Source of the DNA: MGIIb-O2 sp002494975
GTDB lineage: Archaea > Thermoplasmatota > Poseidoniia > Poseidoniales > Thalassarchaeaceae
Assembly: GCA_028355015.1 (NCBI GenBank)
Contig: JAOMRN010000001.1
Location: forward strand, 372,001 to 436,000
Length of the DNA stretch: 64,000 nt
Direction of reading: 5' to 3'
Made by a program: the position numbers and the translations under genes. Position 1 is the stretch's first letter; the number at the start of each line of letters is the position of its first letter. Positions 34,195 to 44,593 of this stretch are shown here, one piece after another. The notes under the pieces are model-generated. The model was not told the origin of the DNA. It saw only the letters and a list, made by a program, of their open reading frames with translations, and searched no databases.

Positions 34195-35605
34195 CTAGTC
34201 GTTCTAGACCCATACCCCAAGCGCATACGGGCCATTCGCTACCTAGAGGTTCCGTAACTTCTGGACGGAATATTCCAGCCCCTCCTAGTTCTAACCATTT
34301 TCCACGCCAGTATACTTCTACCTCTACACTTGGCTCAGTATATGGGAAATATGCTGGCCTAACTCGAACATCAGGATATCCCATTTTCGAATAGAATGTT
34401 TTTAATGTAGAAATTAGCATAGGTAGGCTAGCATTAGGTTCATGTATTATTCCTTCAATTTGGTGAAATTCTGGTAAATGTGTTCTGTCAATAGTCTCTT
34501 GCCTGAAAACTCGACCTATGCCGAAGACACGACAAGGAATTTCGGGATTTTCTGCTATGTGTTTTACTGTATTAACAGTAGTATGAGTTCTCAGAAGACC
34601 TCTTTTAGATTCTTCTTTGTCAAATTTGGCTCCCCATCCAAGGCTTCCTGTATCGTGTCCACTCTCGTGAACTGATGCCCAAAGGTCAAGCATATCCTCT
34701 GGAATATCTATTTCTTTAGGCTCATCGAGATAAAAGGTATCTTGCATTGTTCTCGCAGGGTGTGATTGAGGAATAAATAGAGCGTCCATATTCCATCCTG
34801 CTGATTGCACGTAATCTCCTTCAATTTCTGAGAAACCCATTTCAAGGAAAACCGATCTTATTCTTTCTATCAGTGATTGCATAGGGTGCGGTCTTCCTCC
34901 CATTGGTATTGGCGCATCTGCATTTATGTCGAATTCTTTATAGTGTGCACTTTCCCATCCCTCTTTTTGTAAGAATTCAGGGGTAATTTCTCCTATTAAT
35001 TTAATTTGTTCTAATTCAGAATCTTGTATCTCCATGCCTTTTTTTGTCAACTTCCATTCTCTAGTGATGTTTTCTTCAATATTTATCAGACCCTTCCTAG
35101 TCTTAAAATGTTCAACCATTTCATCATCTAATTCTTCCGCATTAGTCCTATTATCAGATAACTTATTGATGAAATCAGTTCTCTTTTGAATCTGAATGGA
35201 TACTTTGTCTTCATTCTCTGAAATAAATATACCTGAGTTAATAGAAACACCTAGTGATTTCAACAATCCTACGCCAGGTCCTGCTTCATGCCTTTCAAAA
35301 CCAGCACTAAATAATCCCTTCATAGTTCGATTTGATTCTGATTGTTGAATGACCCAGTTCCATAATTTAAACTCTAGTAAACCATTATTTACAGCATTAT
35401 TGCCCTCATCCCCCAATGTCACAATATTTTCCTTTGTTTCTGTAATTTGAACTAGATTTTCTTCCATCAGGATTTTACCTGAGCCCGCTACGTGAACTTG
35501 ATCTGTCCATTCAGTCACTTCTAGTAATTCGTCTAATGTCCAAATATGATTTGCCTTAGTAAGCATGGCTCTGAGCATCTTTTTCTCATTGTTTCCGAGC
35601 GTCAT
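34112..35605 (-). CDS. pheS: Phenylalanyl-tRNA synthetase alpha subunit
   Basis: Catalytic subunit of the heterotetrameric class II PheRS. The first 150 residues hold the winged-helix domains of the archaeal/eukaryotic type. Class II motif 2 is seen in RVFRQETIDRTHLPEFHQIEG near residue 365, and motif 3 in CAWGMGLERLAMLVL near 465. AGWNMDALFIPQSHPARTMQD near 268 is typical of PheS. The 497-residue length is normal. ATG 35605 follows GAGGGGA. The beta subunit pheT is not in this window, so the two subunits are unlinked here. The 3' end overlaps the YHYH gene on the other strand by 83 bases. Confidence 0.96.
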   Translation of the reverse strand: MTLGNNEKKMLRAMLTKANHIWTLDELLEVTEWTDQVHVAGSGKILMEENLVQITETKENIVTLGDEGNNAVNNGLLEFKLWNWVIQQSESNRTMKGLFSAGFERHEAGPGVGLLKSLGVSINSGIFISENEDKVSIQIQKRTDFINKLSDNRTNAEELDDEMVEHFKTRKGLINIEENITREWKLTKKGMEIQDSELEQIKLIGEITPEFLQKEGWESAHYKEFDINADAPIPMGGRPHPMQSLIERIRSVFLEMGFSEIEGDYVQSAGWNMDALFIPQSHPARTMQDTFYLDEPKEIDIPEDMLDLWASVHESGHDTGSLGWGAKFDKEESKRGLLRTHTTVNTVKHIAENPEIPCRVFGIGRVFRQETIDRTHLPEFHQIEGIIHEPNASLPMLISTLKTFYSKMGYPDVRVRPAYFPYTEPSVEVEVYWRGKWLELGGAGIFRPEVTEPLGSEWPVCAWGMGLERLAMLVLELDDIRELYQPDLERLSRMPIL

Positions 35606-35666
35606 GCTTTCCCCTCATCTCACCCTGTGAGCATTCACTCTTGACGCTTACTTATCGAAGTTAAGT

Positions 35667-36155
35667 TCATTCTTCTTCTTCATGCCAGAGAGTGACTAAA
35701 CATTCCGGGCAATCGAATGTATTTGGTTTATTTCCATCTAACCAATACAAGTTAGCGCATTTACCGCATAATATTGAGGTCTTAATAGGTTCAATGAGAG
35801 TTGTATCTACCCTATACATGATTCGCCCAGAATCAGGCATTTTAGAATGATCAGGTTCCCATGCTGCAATTTTTGCGGGATCTATAATACTTTCATCTTT
35901 GTATAGTAACCCTACAAATAATAATATCAGTCCTAATACTGCTATTGGTGCCGCTAATGACAATACTAAAGCAGCCCCTCCCGATGTAAATAGTAGTCCG
36001 CTACCTAGCAATATGCACAGCCATCCTGAAATTACAATATTTATTTTGACATACCTACTTTGATGATTGCTGTGGTCCTCCTCCATGACTATCCGAACAT
36101 GGTTTAGTGCATCAATACACCGGATAATCTCATCTCTCAGAGGTGTAGGGTTCAA
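35667..36155 (-). CDS. Membrane protein with a C-terminal zinc-ribbon-like motif, function unknown
   Basis: A 162-residue protein with a short helical N-terminus, two adjacent membrane helices (about residues 40-60 and 63-86) and a soluble C-terminal part carrying CGKCANLYW and CPECLVTLW, two CxxC pairs that should bind zinc. Both ends are probably cytoplasmic. It lies about 60 bases upstream of pheS on the same strand and could share its transcript. I know no named family for it. Confidence 0.7.
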   Translation of the reverse strand: MNPTPLRDEIIRCIDALNHVRIVMEEDHSNHQSRYVKINIVISGWLCILLGSGLLFTSGGAALVLSLAAPIAVLGLILLFVGLLYKDESIIDPAKIAAWEPDHSKMPDSGRIMYRVDTTLIEPIKTSILCGKCANLYWLDGNKPNTFDCPECLVTLWHEEEE

Positions 36156-36181
36156 ATGTCAAACGTCGTCGCCGGGGACAA

Positions 36182-36258
<77 letters not shown>

Positions 36259-36266
36259 AAAAAGTA

Positions 36267-36272
36267 TTTTTT
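36267..36272 (+). terminator. Oligo-T terminator after tRNA-Thr
   Basis: A run of six T residues begins nine bases after the tRNA 3' end, preceded by an A run. Oligo-T tracts terminate archaeal transcription without needing a hairpin. Confidence 0.5.
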
Positions 36273-36334
36273 CAAGTAGAGTCTGTAGAATCTCTTCCGT
36301 CAATGTGAAGTGTGCGGTGCCTTTCGAACTAATT

Positions 36335-37210
36335 ATGTCAGCGATAACTCTTGATGGTAGAGAACTTGGTCGTACGATAGAAAAAGATTTGAGGTCTAGG
36401 ATTGATGATTTGAAAGCAAAAGGGGTTTCTCCTCATCTTGCTGTAGTAATAGTGGGGGACGATCCTGCTAGTCACGTATATGTAAGGAACAAAGAGATAG
36501 CTTGTAATCGCTGTGGAATAATAAGTACTCGCATAGATCTTGATAGTACGGTTACAGAGCAGGATATTTTGAGAGTGGTCGAAAAACTAAATTCAGATGA
36601 ATCAGTACATGGAATATTGGTTCAAAGTCCTCTTCCTCCTTCAATAGATGAATCATTAATAATCGATGCAATATCTCCTCTAAAAGATGTTGATGGTTTT
36701 CATAAGATGAATCTAGGTAATTTAGTTCAGGGTGACGTTTCTGGACTTCTTCCCTGCACTCCAGCCGGAATAATGAAGATGTTAGAATTATCCGGTTATG
36801 AGACTTCAGGAAAAAATGCTTTAGTAATAGGTAGATCTCGTATTGTAGGTATGCCTATATCGATACTTTTAGCACAGAAAGGGATTGATTCAACGGTGAC
36901 AGTAGCGCACTCACGTACAAAGAATTTAGCAGACATTTGCCTTCAGGCTGATTTAATTATAGCTGCGATAGGGCGTGCTGAGTTCGTCAAATCGGAATGG
37001 GTAAAACCAGGTGCAATGGTAATCGACGTTGGAATTAATCGAGTTCCTGATTCTACTAAAAAAAGCGGCTTCCGCCTAACAGGAGACGTTGATCCAGAGG
37101 TTGCAAAGAATGCAGGTTGGATTAGTCCTGTTCCAGGTGGTGTAGGGCCAATGACCATAGCTATGTTAATGTCAAACACTGTTCACGCTACCGAGATTTT
37201 GTCTAGATAA
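36335..37210 (+). CDS. folD: Bifunctional methylene-THF dehydrogenase / methenyl-THF cyclohydrolase FolD
   Basis: Interconverts methylene-, methenyl- and formyl-tetrahydrofolate for one-carbon metabolism. The substrate region has SHVYVRNKEIAC with the catalytic-lysine context, then GILVQSPLPPSID near residue 96. The NAD(P)-binding Rossmann part has ALVIGRSRIVGMPISILL near 160 and ISPVPGGVGPMTIAML near the C-terminus. The 291-residue length matches the family. ATG 36335 is preferred to a GTG at 36305 because MSAITLDGREL is the normal N-terminus. It is followed by purC, which also serves purine synthesis. Confidence 0.95.
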   Translation: MSAITLDGRELGRTIEKDLRSRIDDLKAKGVSPHLAVVIVGDDPASHVYVRNKEIACNRCGIISTRIDLDSTVTEQDILRVVEKLNSDESVHGILVQSPLPPSIDESLIIDAISPLKDVDGFHKMNLGNLVQGDVSGLLPCTPAGIMKMLELSGYETSGKNALVIGRSRIVGMPISILLAQKGIDSTVTVAHSRTKNLADICLQADLIIAAIGRAEFVKSEWVKPGAMVIDVGINRVPDSTKKSGFRLTGDVDPEVAKNAGWISPVPGGVGPMTIAMLMSNTVHATEILSR

Positions 37211-37256
37211 ATGATAATATTTCACAGATTAATCCTCAGTAATATTCATTTGATTA

Positions 37257-38186
37257 ATGCATCGTAATGATGACATGGGCGAGATGATATATCATGGTAA
37301 GGTAAAGCAAGTTTGGAGTACTGATGATCCTGATATCATTGAATTTAGGTATACAAATCAAATCAGTGTTTTCGATCAAATCATACCTAGCTTGATCCCT
37401 CGTAAAGGAGAATCATTGAATAGAACCTCTTGTTATTGGTTTGATCTTGTAGAAAAAGCAGGAATATGTGAGACTCATATAATTGAAATGAATGCTCCGG
37501 ATAGAGTTAGAGCACGGAGATTTGATGTTATCAGAGAGCCGGGTGCAATAGCTAAAGATAGAGAAAATGTGTTTGTACCTCTAGAAGTCATTTGCAGACA
37601 TTACCTTGCAGGTTCTGGTTGGAGAAGATATCAACGAGGAGACGCTCCTGCTGAAGAGTTTGGTTTCGAACCAGGGACTGTTCTTGAGGAGGGGGTTAGG
37701 TTACCCTCTCCATATCTTGAAGTATCGACTAAATTCGAAAAATTTGACAGATTACTAGATAGGAAAGAAGCATTGGAAATATCTAATCTGACTGAAGATG
37801 AGTTTGACTCAATAATGGAAATTGTAGTTAAGATAGATCAGATAATTGAATCTGAGGCTGGCAAAAGAGGTCTAATACATGTTGATGGTAAGAAAGAATT
37901 TGCACTTGGAAAAAATAGAGTACCAGTATTGGTAGATTCATTCGGTACTCTAGATGAAGATCGTTGGTGGGATGCAGAGAAATATTCTGAAGGAGAAATT
38001 GTCCAACTTTCGAAAGAATTTGTACGTGGCCATTACCTCGGTACTGGGCATCATCAAGAATTGTATAAAGCCAGACAGAATGGTACTGATGAACCACCAA
38101 TACCTGCTCTTCCTCAAGAAATTATCGATCAAACATCTGATCTTTATGCAACTATGTTTACTCGTCTCACCGGACAAGAATTCTGA
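37257..38186 (+). CDS. purC: SAICAR synthetase (phosphoribosylaminoimidazole-succinocarboxamide synthase)
   Basis: ATP-dependent ligation of aspartate to CAIR in purine biosynthesis. Seen are the nucleotide-binding strand IYHGKVKQVWS, TNQISVFDQIIPSLIPRKG near residue 37, EVICRHYLAGSGWRRY near 108, and LIHVDGKKEFALG and VLVDSFGTLDEDRWW near 205-245. At about 309 residues it is the longer bacterial/yeast-type form rather than the short type. The first ATG is 37257; ATG 37275 (MGEMIYHG) is a possible alternative. It stands 46 bases after folD, so the two are probably one transcription unit. Confidence 0.93.
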   Translation: MHRNDDMGEMIYHGKVKQVWSTDDPDIIEFRYTNQISVFDQIIPSLIPRKGESLNRTSCYWFDLVEKAGICETHIIEMNAPDRVRARRFDVIREPGAIAKDRENVFVPLEVICRHYLAGSGWRRYQRGDAPAEEFGFEPGTVLEEGVRLPSPYLEVSTKFEKFDRLLDRKEALEISNLTEDEFDSIMEIVVKIDQIIESEAGKRGLIHVDGKKEFALGKNRVPVLVDSFGTLDEDRWWDAEKYSEGEIVQLSKEFVRGHYLGTGHHQELYKARQNGTDEPPIPALPQEIIDQTSDLYATMFTRLTGQEF

Positions 38187-38187
38187 T

Positions 38188-38814
38188 TTACTGATGTTTT
38201 CGCATCATAATTCCACATTTTCTTCTCTGTGCGGCTTTTAACAAAGTAAGTAAATGTCTCAAAGAGTCTCTAACTCCTCCATCAATAGTTTCATTTGACT
38301 TGATCTCCCACTTTCCACTTTGCATTGATTTTAGTAATATTATGACTTCTTCATTGTTCAGCCAACCTAATAATTCCATTCCGGCGAATCCTTTGTCAAA
38401 ACCTTCTTCTCCTAAATTCTCAGCAGATAAACCATTAGTCAATTTTATTAATAATTCATGGAAATACATTTCCCCTTCTTTTTCTCTCGTAAATTCTAAA
38501 ATGTACTCTATAGCATTTCCACTATCGCTTGGAAATCTCCCTATTCTATTCCTTGCAATACCATTATCCAGCGGAATAGGAGTGCCTTCTCCATTATTCC
38601 AGTCTAAAGAACTTAAAAAAAGCGAAGTTGCATGATCATAAGGTGACAATTCCCCATCTTTCAAAGAGTTAATTTCTCTAGAATTAGGATTGATTTTCTT
38701 CAATTCTTCATGGTCGCCTCCGATAGACAAAAGTATTGGTTCAATAAGTAATATCGGATCATTTATTATTGGTTCAAATGTATAAAATGCTGAAGGTGGT
38801 ATGTAATTTCCCAT
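38188..38814 (-). CDS. Protein of unknown function
   Basis: A 208-residue soluble protein with no signal peptide or membrane helix. The first half is rich in proline and acidic residues. The second half is helical and contains FDKGFAGMELLGWLNNEEV, ending in a basic stretch (AAQRRKCGIMMRKHQ). I do not recognise a family. It begins 25 bases after the stop of the giant surface-protein gene on the same strand, so it may be co-transcribed with it. It is convergent with purC, with one base between. Confidence 0.65.
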   Translation of the reverse strand: MGNYIPPSAFYTFEPIINDPILLIEPILLSIGGDHEELKKINPNSREINSLKDGELSPYDHATSLFLSSLDWNNGEGTPIPLDNGIARNRIGRFPSDSGNAIEYILEFTREKEGEMYFHELLIKLTNGLSAENLGEEGFDKGFAGMELLGWLNNEEVIILLKSMQSGKWEIKSNETIDGGVRDSLRHLLTLLKAAQRRKCGIMMRKHQ

Positions 38815-38838
38815 GAATAAAACTCCTATGTGTCAGTA

Positions 38839-41800
38839 TTATAATTTACCCAGACGTCTCAGTCTAAGTTCGAATTCATCTAATTCTTCTTCAATAACTT
38901 CTTCAACTTCGTTTTGTGCGTTTAATTCTTTTTCGTCTTTTTCTAATGAAGTTGTATTTTCTATTTCTTCTTCTTCCTCTTTTACTTCTTCTGTAACTAT
39001 GGGACTCTTATTCTTCTTCGACAAATGCTGCATAATAGCCTTCTCAGTAATTTGCATCATCTCTTTCCTTTCTCTATGATTTTTGACTAACCATGCCAGT
39101 GCACTTGCTAACCCTATGACTAGTAAAGCAGATGCTAAACCTGTTTCAAAGTCTTGAATCCCTTCATCGGTATCTTTTCCACCGGTTAGAATGATTCTTA
39201 CCTCGTTATCATTTAAGTTGGATTCAACATTCCAGGGGAACGCGCAATTGAATTGTATCACTAATTCGCTTCCATCGGGTATTGGCGGGCGATCTATTTT
39301 TGGTAAAAGATAAACTCCGGAGGGGTCAATAATATGTTCCCCAATGTAATCATCTGATTCAACTGTTAGTAAACAATCAGCCTCACTCAGAAGGTTCTGA
39401 TTTTCTCTAATAGTAGTAATTTGAATTTGCTGATTTTTTCCAGTACCTATCAGTTCAATACCAGTTAAACCAATATTCCAATCACTTCTAATTATTTCAT
39501 AATCAATAGAAATACTTGCGAATTCAATACCTCTAGAATCCATTGCTCTCAAAATAAGAGTTCTTATTCCAGGTTCAGGTGCCCAATTAATTGCCGAAAG
39601 GTTCGCATTATCTAGAGACATATTATCGCCCAATGTGCCTGATAAGGAATCTATTAATTTCCCCTTATCATCTATCAATAATAATGTATAGTCATAATCT
39701 CCTGTTCCATTAGATATTGAACATGAAGCTAGAATATTGTTCGGATCATTGTTTAGAGTACAAAATCCGTCTCTTATTGAAGGCATAGATACATATGATG
39801 TGTAAACTAATCCCTCTTCAGAATTAATGGTAATTTCTCCGTCTGAAATTGATTGAAATGCTGGCCATAACCAACCTTCTCTTGAATCCCATTCTAATAA
39901 TCCTTGACTCCCGTCCAAAACTAAAGTTTGTGAATTTGTTCCATGTATTTTCAAAAGAACATTGTCTCCATTTACTGCACTAATTATTGGTGAACTTGCC
40001 CAAGAATAATCTTGTTTAGTAGTGTCAAGCAATATTTCATCCACATTTCCTAACTCATCAATAGCTTCTATTTTAATCGTATAAGTTTCGCCATTCCAAT
40101 TCATATCTGGAATTATTTGTATTGGTATCCCTCTGATTTCCCCTACTGATAACACAATAGTAGTGTCCCCTGTTACGGTCCATCCAGTGGGTACGCTTCT
40201 GACATTTAGCGAAATTGTAGTAGGTGCATTACCTTCGTTCAATAAGGTTGCATGCGGAAACCCGCCTTCAGAAGAAATAACCCAAGGGCTTTCTCCATCT
40301 AAGTCAAATTGATGAATAACAGACACTCTCAACGGTACTATAGTTTCAGATAACGAAGTCCCTTCTCTCAACCTTACGTGCAACTCTACAGTTTTACCGT
40401 GTTGAGCATTCTGTGGGGGGGTAATGTTCAGTGTCATCATTGCACTTTCTCCTGGTTCAAGAATCGGTAATTCTTCAGGTGTTTCGACAATCCAATTATT
40501 AGATCCATTCACGTAAACGGTAGCAAAAGCTTTCGATGGAGCGTTTCCTAGTTGAATAATTTCTAGATCTATTGATGAACCATCAGGGTCTATTTCTAAG
40601 TCAACCTGACTTGATATAGCATTCCATTTCTCTATATGTGGTACTTCTACATAGAAAATAATAGTGTCTATAATCTCGCCTCTAGAGCTTAAATCTACAT
40701 TAATCTGCATTATTGAGCCATTCCATGAATTTTCTGGAACAAACCAATTAACCGCAAGATTCACAGTACTATTTACACTAATATTCTCCACTGATGTCCC
40801 TGATGCATTCCATCCTGTCGATATGTCTGAGCCAGAATAAATTACATTAATTGTAGTTTCAAGAGACATATCATCTTCCAAGTTCCCTACATTTTTTGCT
40901 TCCATCATTATCTGATTTGTTTCACCCGGTTGAGATATTATAGTTCGATTTCTTAACTCATTTCCTAAATAATTGGCGTCTATTTCCCATCTATGATCTT
41001 GCTTAGCCGAGAGAACTAATGTCTCTGAGTCTTCAATCCCCTCATTTCCTTGTGATGTCATTTTAATTCTTATTTGGACAGGTGTTGCCGCGGGAGTATT
41101 TTCTGGTAATTTCACTATTACAGGTATAGTCTGTAAGCTTCCTGCGCCAAGCGTAACCATGTCGCTAACAAATGAGATAGTTACATCTAAATCTTCTGTA
41201 ATAATTGAGTCGGTTATTACTTCTGCTTCTAATCTGAAAGTATCTTCTCCATTCCCTGGGTTTTCTAGTTTAATCATTACTAAAACATCTTCCTCAACTT
41301 CTACTTCATGAGGTTGTTCCAATGGTGATGTCACTGTTAAGTCTGCTCTGTAAATTTGTAATACTTCTAGTGAAAATTGCAACTTATGGTCTGTTGATTG
41401 AGTGCTAGAATCCATGAATGAATGGAATGCCGGAGCCGCATCATGAGGGAGATGAAGGCTTATTGTGCCGTATACTCTCGAAGGACCAGATCTACTTAGA
41501 ACTAAATCTCCATCAATTATTTCTAAATCTCCTGATGTACTCCAAATCCATCCTGGAAGAATTAATCCCGCATCTGACATTGACCATTCTAATTGGCTTT
41601 CTCCAACTGGCATATCGGTGGAAATATCCCATGATAATTGGTTATCTGGGACAGTTCTCTGATGAACATCAGTCACTGTTCCAGTCGCCATAAATGATAA
41701 TTCAATAGTTTGACAAACATCTCCAGTAACGCACATTTCTAAAGGAGTATTAACTAAATCCCCAAGGCTGGCACTATTCGGTACTTGTAACCTAGCAGTC

Positions 41801-44487
41801 AACAATATCATCTCATCCGGTTCTAGTGTTAATGCAGAAACTTGATTATCATCTAAGTCAAATAATTTCAGATCATTCCCCCAGGCGGTTGTATCCCAAG
41901 ACATTATGATTTGATTTTCTTCAGCATTACCTAAATTATGGATTAACATCCATGCTTCTGCATATTCTCCTGTTAATCCATAACCCATACTATTAGCTGT
42001 ACCATCCGGTCCTCTAATTGACAGTCCTCTTGTGCGATTTGCCTCTATTGGTAATAAGGATGATATACTTACATTATTATCTTCATCTAAGGTTAATGTT
42101 AGAGTTAAGTATCCTGAATCAGAACCTAGTGCGTCTTCAGGAGCATTTACTCTTAGATATGGGTTCCAAATTTCATCTACTCCGATTTCTATTGAATCAA
42201 GTCCTGATGGTGTTTCATCATTCCACGTCCATCCCTCTGGTAAATTCGTGGAATCAACAGATAGGCTCCAAATACCTGCTAATCTTCCTGTAGATCGAAT
42301 ATTAGGTGAAATCGTTGAACTTTCACCAGGTGTAATCCTTGTAGGCTCAGTAGGAATTTCAAAACTCGCATTATATGGGTTAACTACATTTAATGTAGTA
42401 ATTTGAAAATCATTATCATATCTAGATTGCGATAAATTTCTGTACGGGTCTAAAACTAATTCAAAATCATGTTCTCCTAATCCTCCAGACCATTCGGCAG
42501 TGAATGTAGAAAGAGAGCCTGTACCCGTTGGGTCTACTGGTTGCATATTACCAAATCGTTCTCTAGCAATCACTTCTCCATCCGCGTACAATACTACATC
42601 TGTATTCTCATTAGTCTCAGCCGTCCCTGCATTTTCAAAAGAGACTGTGATAGTTACTGTTTCTCCAGGATCGGGAGCAACCGGGCTAAATTCAATACTC
42701 CTGCCATCTTGCTGAGGTCTTATGTCAGCTATTTCTAAGGAAATAACAGTGTCACCTAATACTAGATCTAATGTAGCATCTCCATCAATATCTGCTAACG
42801 CTGGTGATGACCATAATCGGTGACCAATTGAAATGGCTCCATTCCATTCTTCATTTATTCCTGCCATAGTACCTACCTCTCCATCGTAAGCTCTCAACTC
42901 TCTTCCGTATGGAACCAATAACTCAGGCTCATCTGATCCATCAATATCCATCCAAATTGGTGATGCAATTGCTATTCCATCATTAGGTGCTCCTTGTGGT
43001 TCCAATATTTCTTTGCTCCATGCTTCTTGCGGATTACTGGTATCTGTGTCATCATGACATCCTGCAAATCCATCTCTGTTCGTATTCCAAGTATTTGTGG
43101 TCCAAGTTATCCAGCATACTCTATCGTAATCGCCATCACCATCAGTATCTATGCTAATGGGCGCTGAATCTGAAAATCCATTTGATGCTTCGAAATCCCA
43201 TATTTTAGTTCCATCAAAGATTTCTAAACCATAGTATTCTGCACCATATGCGGCGCTACTTCCATCGAAATCAGAAGGTATAGTAATTATCATTTCCATT
43301 GCTTCATCAGAATCTAAATTTGATATAACAGGGCCTGGTAATCTTATGTGAGGTACATTTGAATCAAAACCCTGAGTATTATCTAGTGATTTCCCATCCC
43401 AGTTAGCATCTCCATCATTTGCGTCTAGTTTCCAAACCCACATCGCACTAGATGAACTTTGAACAGACGTCAATAAGATAAATGCCGTATTTTCATCTGT
43501 TTGAACGAAGGCAGGGTCTGAGGGATGTGTGCCTTTATCCAATGTTTTTTGCCAAATAGAGGTCGCTGCAGTTCCCGTGAGGTCTAATGCTAAGACTACA
43601 GGGTCATCTGAATCTTTATCAATAAGTGATAAAACTAATTCCGCTGTTCCATCTAGGTCTAAATCTGCAAGTAATGGCTGCGCAGTCGGTTTGTGATTTC
43701 CATATGCACTACCAACGTAAGGTCCATCTGTGCTTCCAATCATGAGTGATGAATCAGAATATGTCCATAATAACTCTGCACTATGGCTACCTCCCGGGGA
43801 CCATCCTGTAACCGAACATACTAATTCAGGAGAATAGCTCTTAACGTAAAACGTGCCACTCATATCGAATGCCACTATTATTTCTTGAATACCATCTTCA
43901 TTCAAATCAACAATGACCGGTGCGGCTTTGATTTCATCAGTTTCTCCTAGATCTACTTGCCATGCCAGATCAGCATCCTCTCCCTCAATAATTTTCAACA
44001 CACTGTGGAGATTACCTCCAATGTCTTCTGTCTGTATAATTATTGTGAATAATGAATCGCCCCCGCACCTTTCTATGGAGTCCTCACTTGTAATAATTGA
44101 ATTCGTCAAATCAGCGATAGGTGTAGCAAACGAGTCAGTAGAGTATACGTAATCATCATATTGCCAATTAATAACTGGGTCAATTATGGTGTTGTATTCT
44201 GATGCGTTTTCAGGTTCTCCTATCCCTGCACCTCCATCTGGACTATGCTGAGGAGGTAGAGATTCTCTGCCAGGAGTTTTTCCAGATTGAGGCCATGGTT
44301 GACCACCATCTACCCAAATAGATTCTGATTCAGAAGTATGTGATATTACCATTTCTTCTTCCAAATCTAATTTTTGATTATCGATATCCGATAAATAACC
44401 AGAGTGTGGCATTAGTACCAATAGGATAGTCATTACCATGCAAATAGTAACTTTGCTAGGGTCAATTGACATAGTAGGACCTGTCAT
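38839..44487 (-). CDS. Giant cell-surface protein with FG-GAP propeller and CARDB/NEW3-like Ig arrays
   Basis: An 1,882-residue exported protein. N-terminal hydrophobic signal (about 10-30); a beta-propeller of FG-GAP/VCBS type with repeated LDLDGTAELVLSL, DIDGSDEPELLVPYG and ADIDGDATLDLVLGD calcium motifs (about 125-610); a CARDB-like Ig domain (ETVTITVSFENAGTAETNEN, about 625-735); then eight or more NEW3-like Ig modules containing phrases such as EPGESAMMTLNITPP. It ends in a membrane helix near 1800 and a Lys/Glu-rich cytoplasmic tail. Many N-x-S/T sites suggest glycosylation. The role is probably adhesion or envelope structure. ATG 44487 or ATG 44472 (behind AGGTCC) could be the start. 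Confidence 0.88.
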   Translation of the reverse strand: MTGPTMSIDPSKVTICMVMTILLVLMPHSGYLSDIDNQKLDLEEEMVISHTSESESIWVDGGQPWPQSGKTPGRESLPPQHSPDGGAGIGEPENASEYNTIIDPVINWQYDDYVYSTDSFATPIADLTNSIITSEDSIERCGGDSLFTIIIQTEDIGGNLHSVLKIIEGEDADLAWQVDLGETDEIKAAPVIVDLNEDGIQEIIVAFDMSGTFYVKSYSPELVCSVTGWSPGGSHSAELLWTYSDSSLMIGSTDGPYVGSAYGNHKPTAQPLLADLDLDGTAELVLSLIDKDSDDPVVLALDLTGTAATSIWQKTLDKGTHPSDPAFVQTDENTAFILLTSVQSSSSAMWVWKLDANDGDANWDGKSLDNTQGFDSNVPHIRLPGPVISNLDSDEAMEMIITIPSDFDGSSAAYGAEYYGLEIFDGTKIWDFEASNGFSDSAPISIDTDGDGDYDRVCWITWTTNTWNTNRDGFAGCHDDTDTSNPQEAWSKEILEPQGAPNDGIAIASPIWMDIDGSDEPELLVPYGRELRAYDGEVGTMAGINEEWNGAISIGHRLWSSPALADIDGDATLDLVLGDTVISLEIADIRPQQDGRSIEFSPVAPDPGETVTITVSFENAGTAETNENTDVVLYADGEVIARERFGNMQPVDPTGTGSLSTFTAEWSGGLGEHDFELVLDPYRNLSQSRYDNDFQITTLNVVNPYNASFEIPTEPTRITPGESSTISPNIRSTGRLAGIWSLSVDSTNLPEGWTWNDETPSGLDSIEIGVDEIWNPYLRVNAPEDALGSDSGYLTLTLTLDEDNNVSISSLLPIEANRTRGLSIRGPDGTANSMGYGLTGEYAEAWMLIHNLGNAEENQIIMSWDTTAWGNDLKLFDLDDNQVSALTLEPDEMILLTARLQVPNSASLGDLVNTPLEMCVTGDVCQTIELSFMATGTVTDVHQRTVPDNQLSWDISTDMPVGESQLEWSMSDAGLILPGWIWSTSGDLEIIDGDLVLSRSGPSRVYGTISLHLPHDAAPAFHSFMDSSTQSTDHKLQFSLEVLQIYRADLTVTSPLEQPHEVEVEEDVLVMIKLENPGNGEDTFRLEAEVITDSIITEDLDVTISFVSDMVTLGAGSLQTIPVIVKLPENTPAATPVQIRIKMTSQGNEGIEDSETLVLSAKQDHRWEIDANYLGNELRNRTIISQPGETNQIMMEAKNVGNLEDDMSLETTINVIYSGSDISTGWNASGTSVENISVNSTVNLAVNWFVPENSWNGSIMQINVDLSSRGEIIDTIIFYVEVPHIEKWNAISSQVDLEIDPDGSSIDLEIIQLGNAPSKAFATVYVNGSNNWIVETPEELPILEPGESAMMTLNITPPQNAQHGKTVELHVRLREGTSLSETIVPLRVSVIHQFDLDGESPWVISSEGGFPHATLLNEGNAPTTISLNVRSVPTGWTVTGDTTIVLSVGEIRGIPIQIIPDMNWNGETYTIKIEAIDELGNVDEILLDTTKQDYSWASSPIISAVNGDNVLLKIHGTNSQTLVLDGSQGLLEWDSREGWLWPAFQSISDGEITINSEEGLVYTSYVSMPSIRDGFCTLNNDPNNILASCSISNGTGDYDYTLLLIDDKGKLIDSLSGTLGDNMSLDNANLSAINWAPEPGIRTLILRAMDSRGIEFASISIDYEIIRSDWNIGLTGIELIGTGKNQQIQITTIRENQNLLSEADCLLTVESDDYIGEHIIDPSGVYLLPKIDRPPIPDGSELVIQFNCAFPWNVESNLNDNEVRIILTGGKDTDEGIQDFETGLASALLVIGLASALAWLVKNHRERKEMMQITEKAIMQHLSKKNKSPIVTEEVKEEEEEIENTTSLEKDEKELNAQNEVEEVIEEELDEFELRLRRLGKL

Positions 44488-44593
44488 CAGGGTTCAAATG
44501 GGATTCCTTACCCACTTGAACATTCGCACTAAACTATCATCCAGACCTACGGTCTGTGAGTGGATAGCTACTTTCCAGCAATAATTACTACCC

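Noticed and set aside
38813..39079. Plus-strand Ser-rich open frame
   Set aside because: Antisense to the Glu/Lys-rich tail of the 1,882-residue protein.
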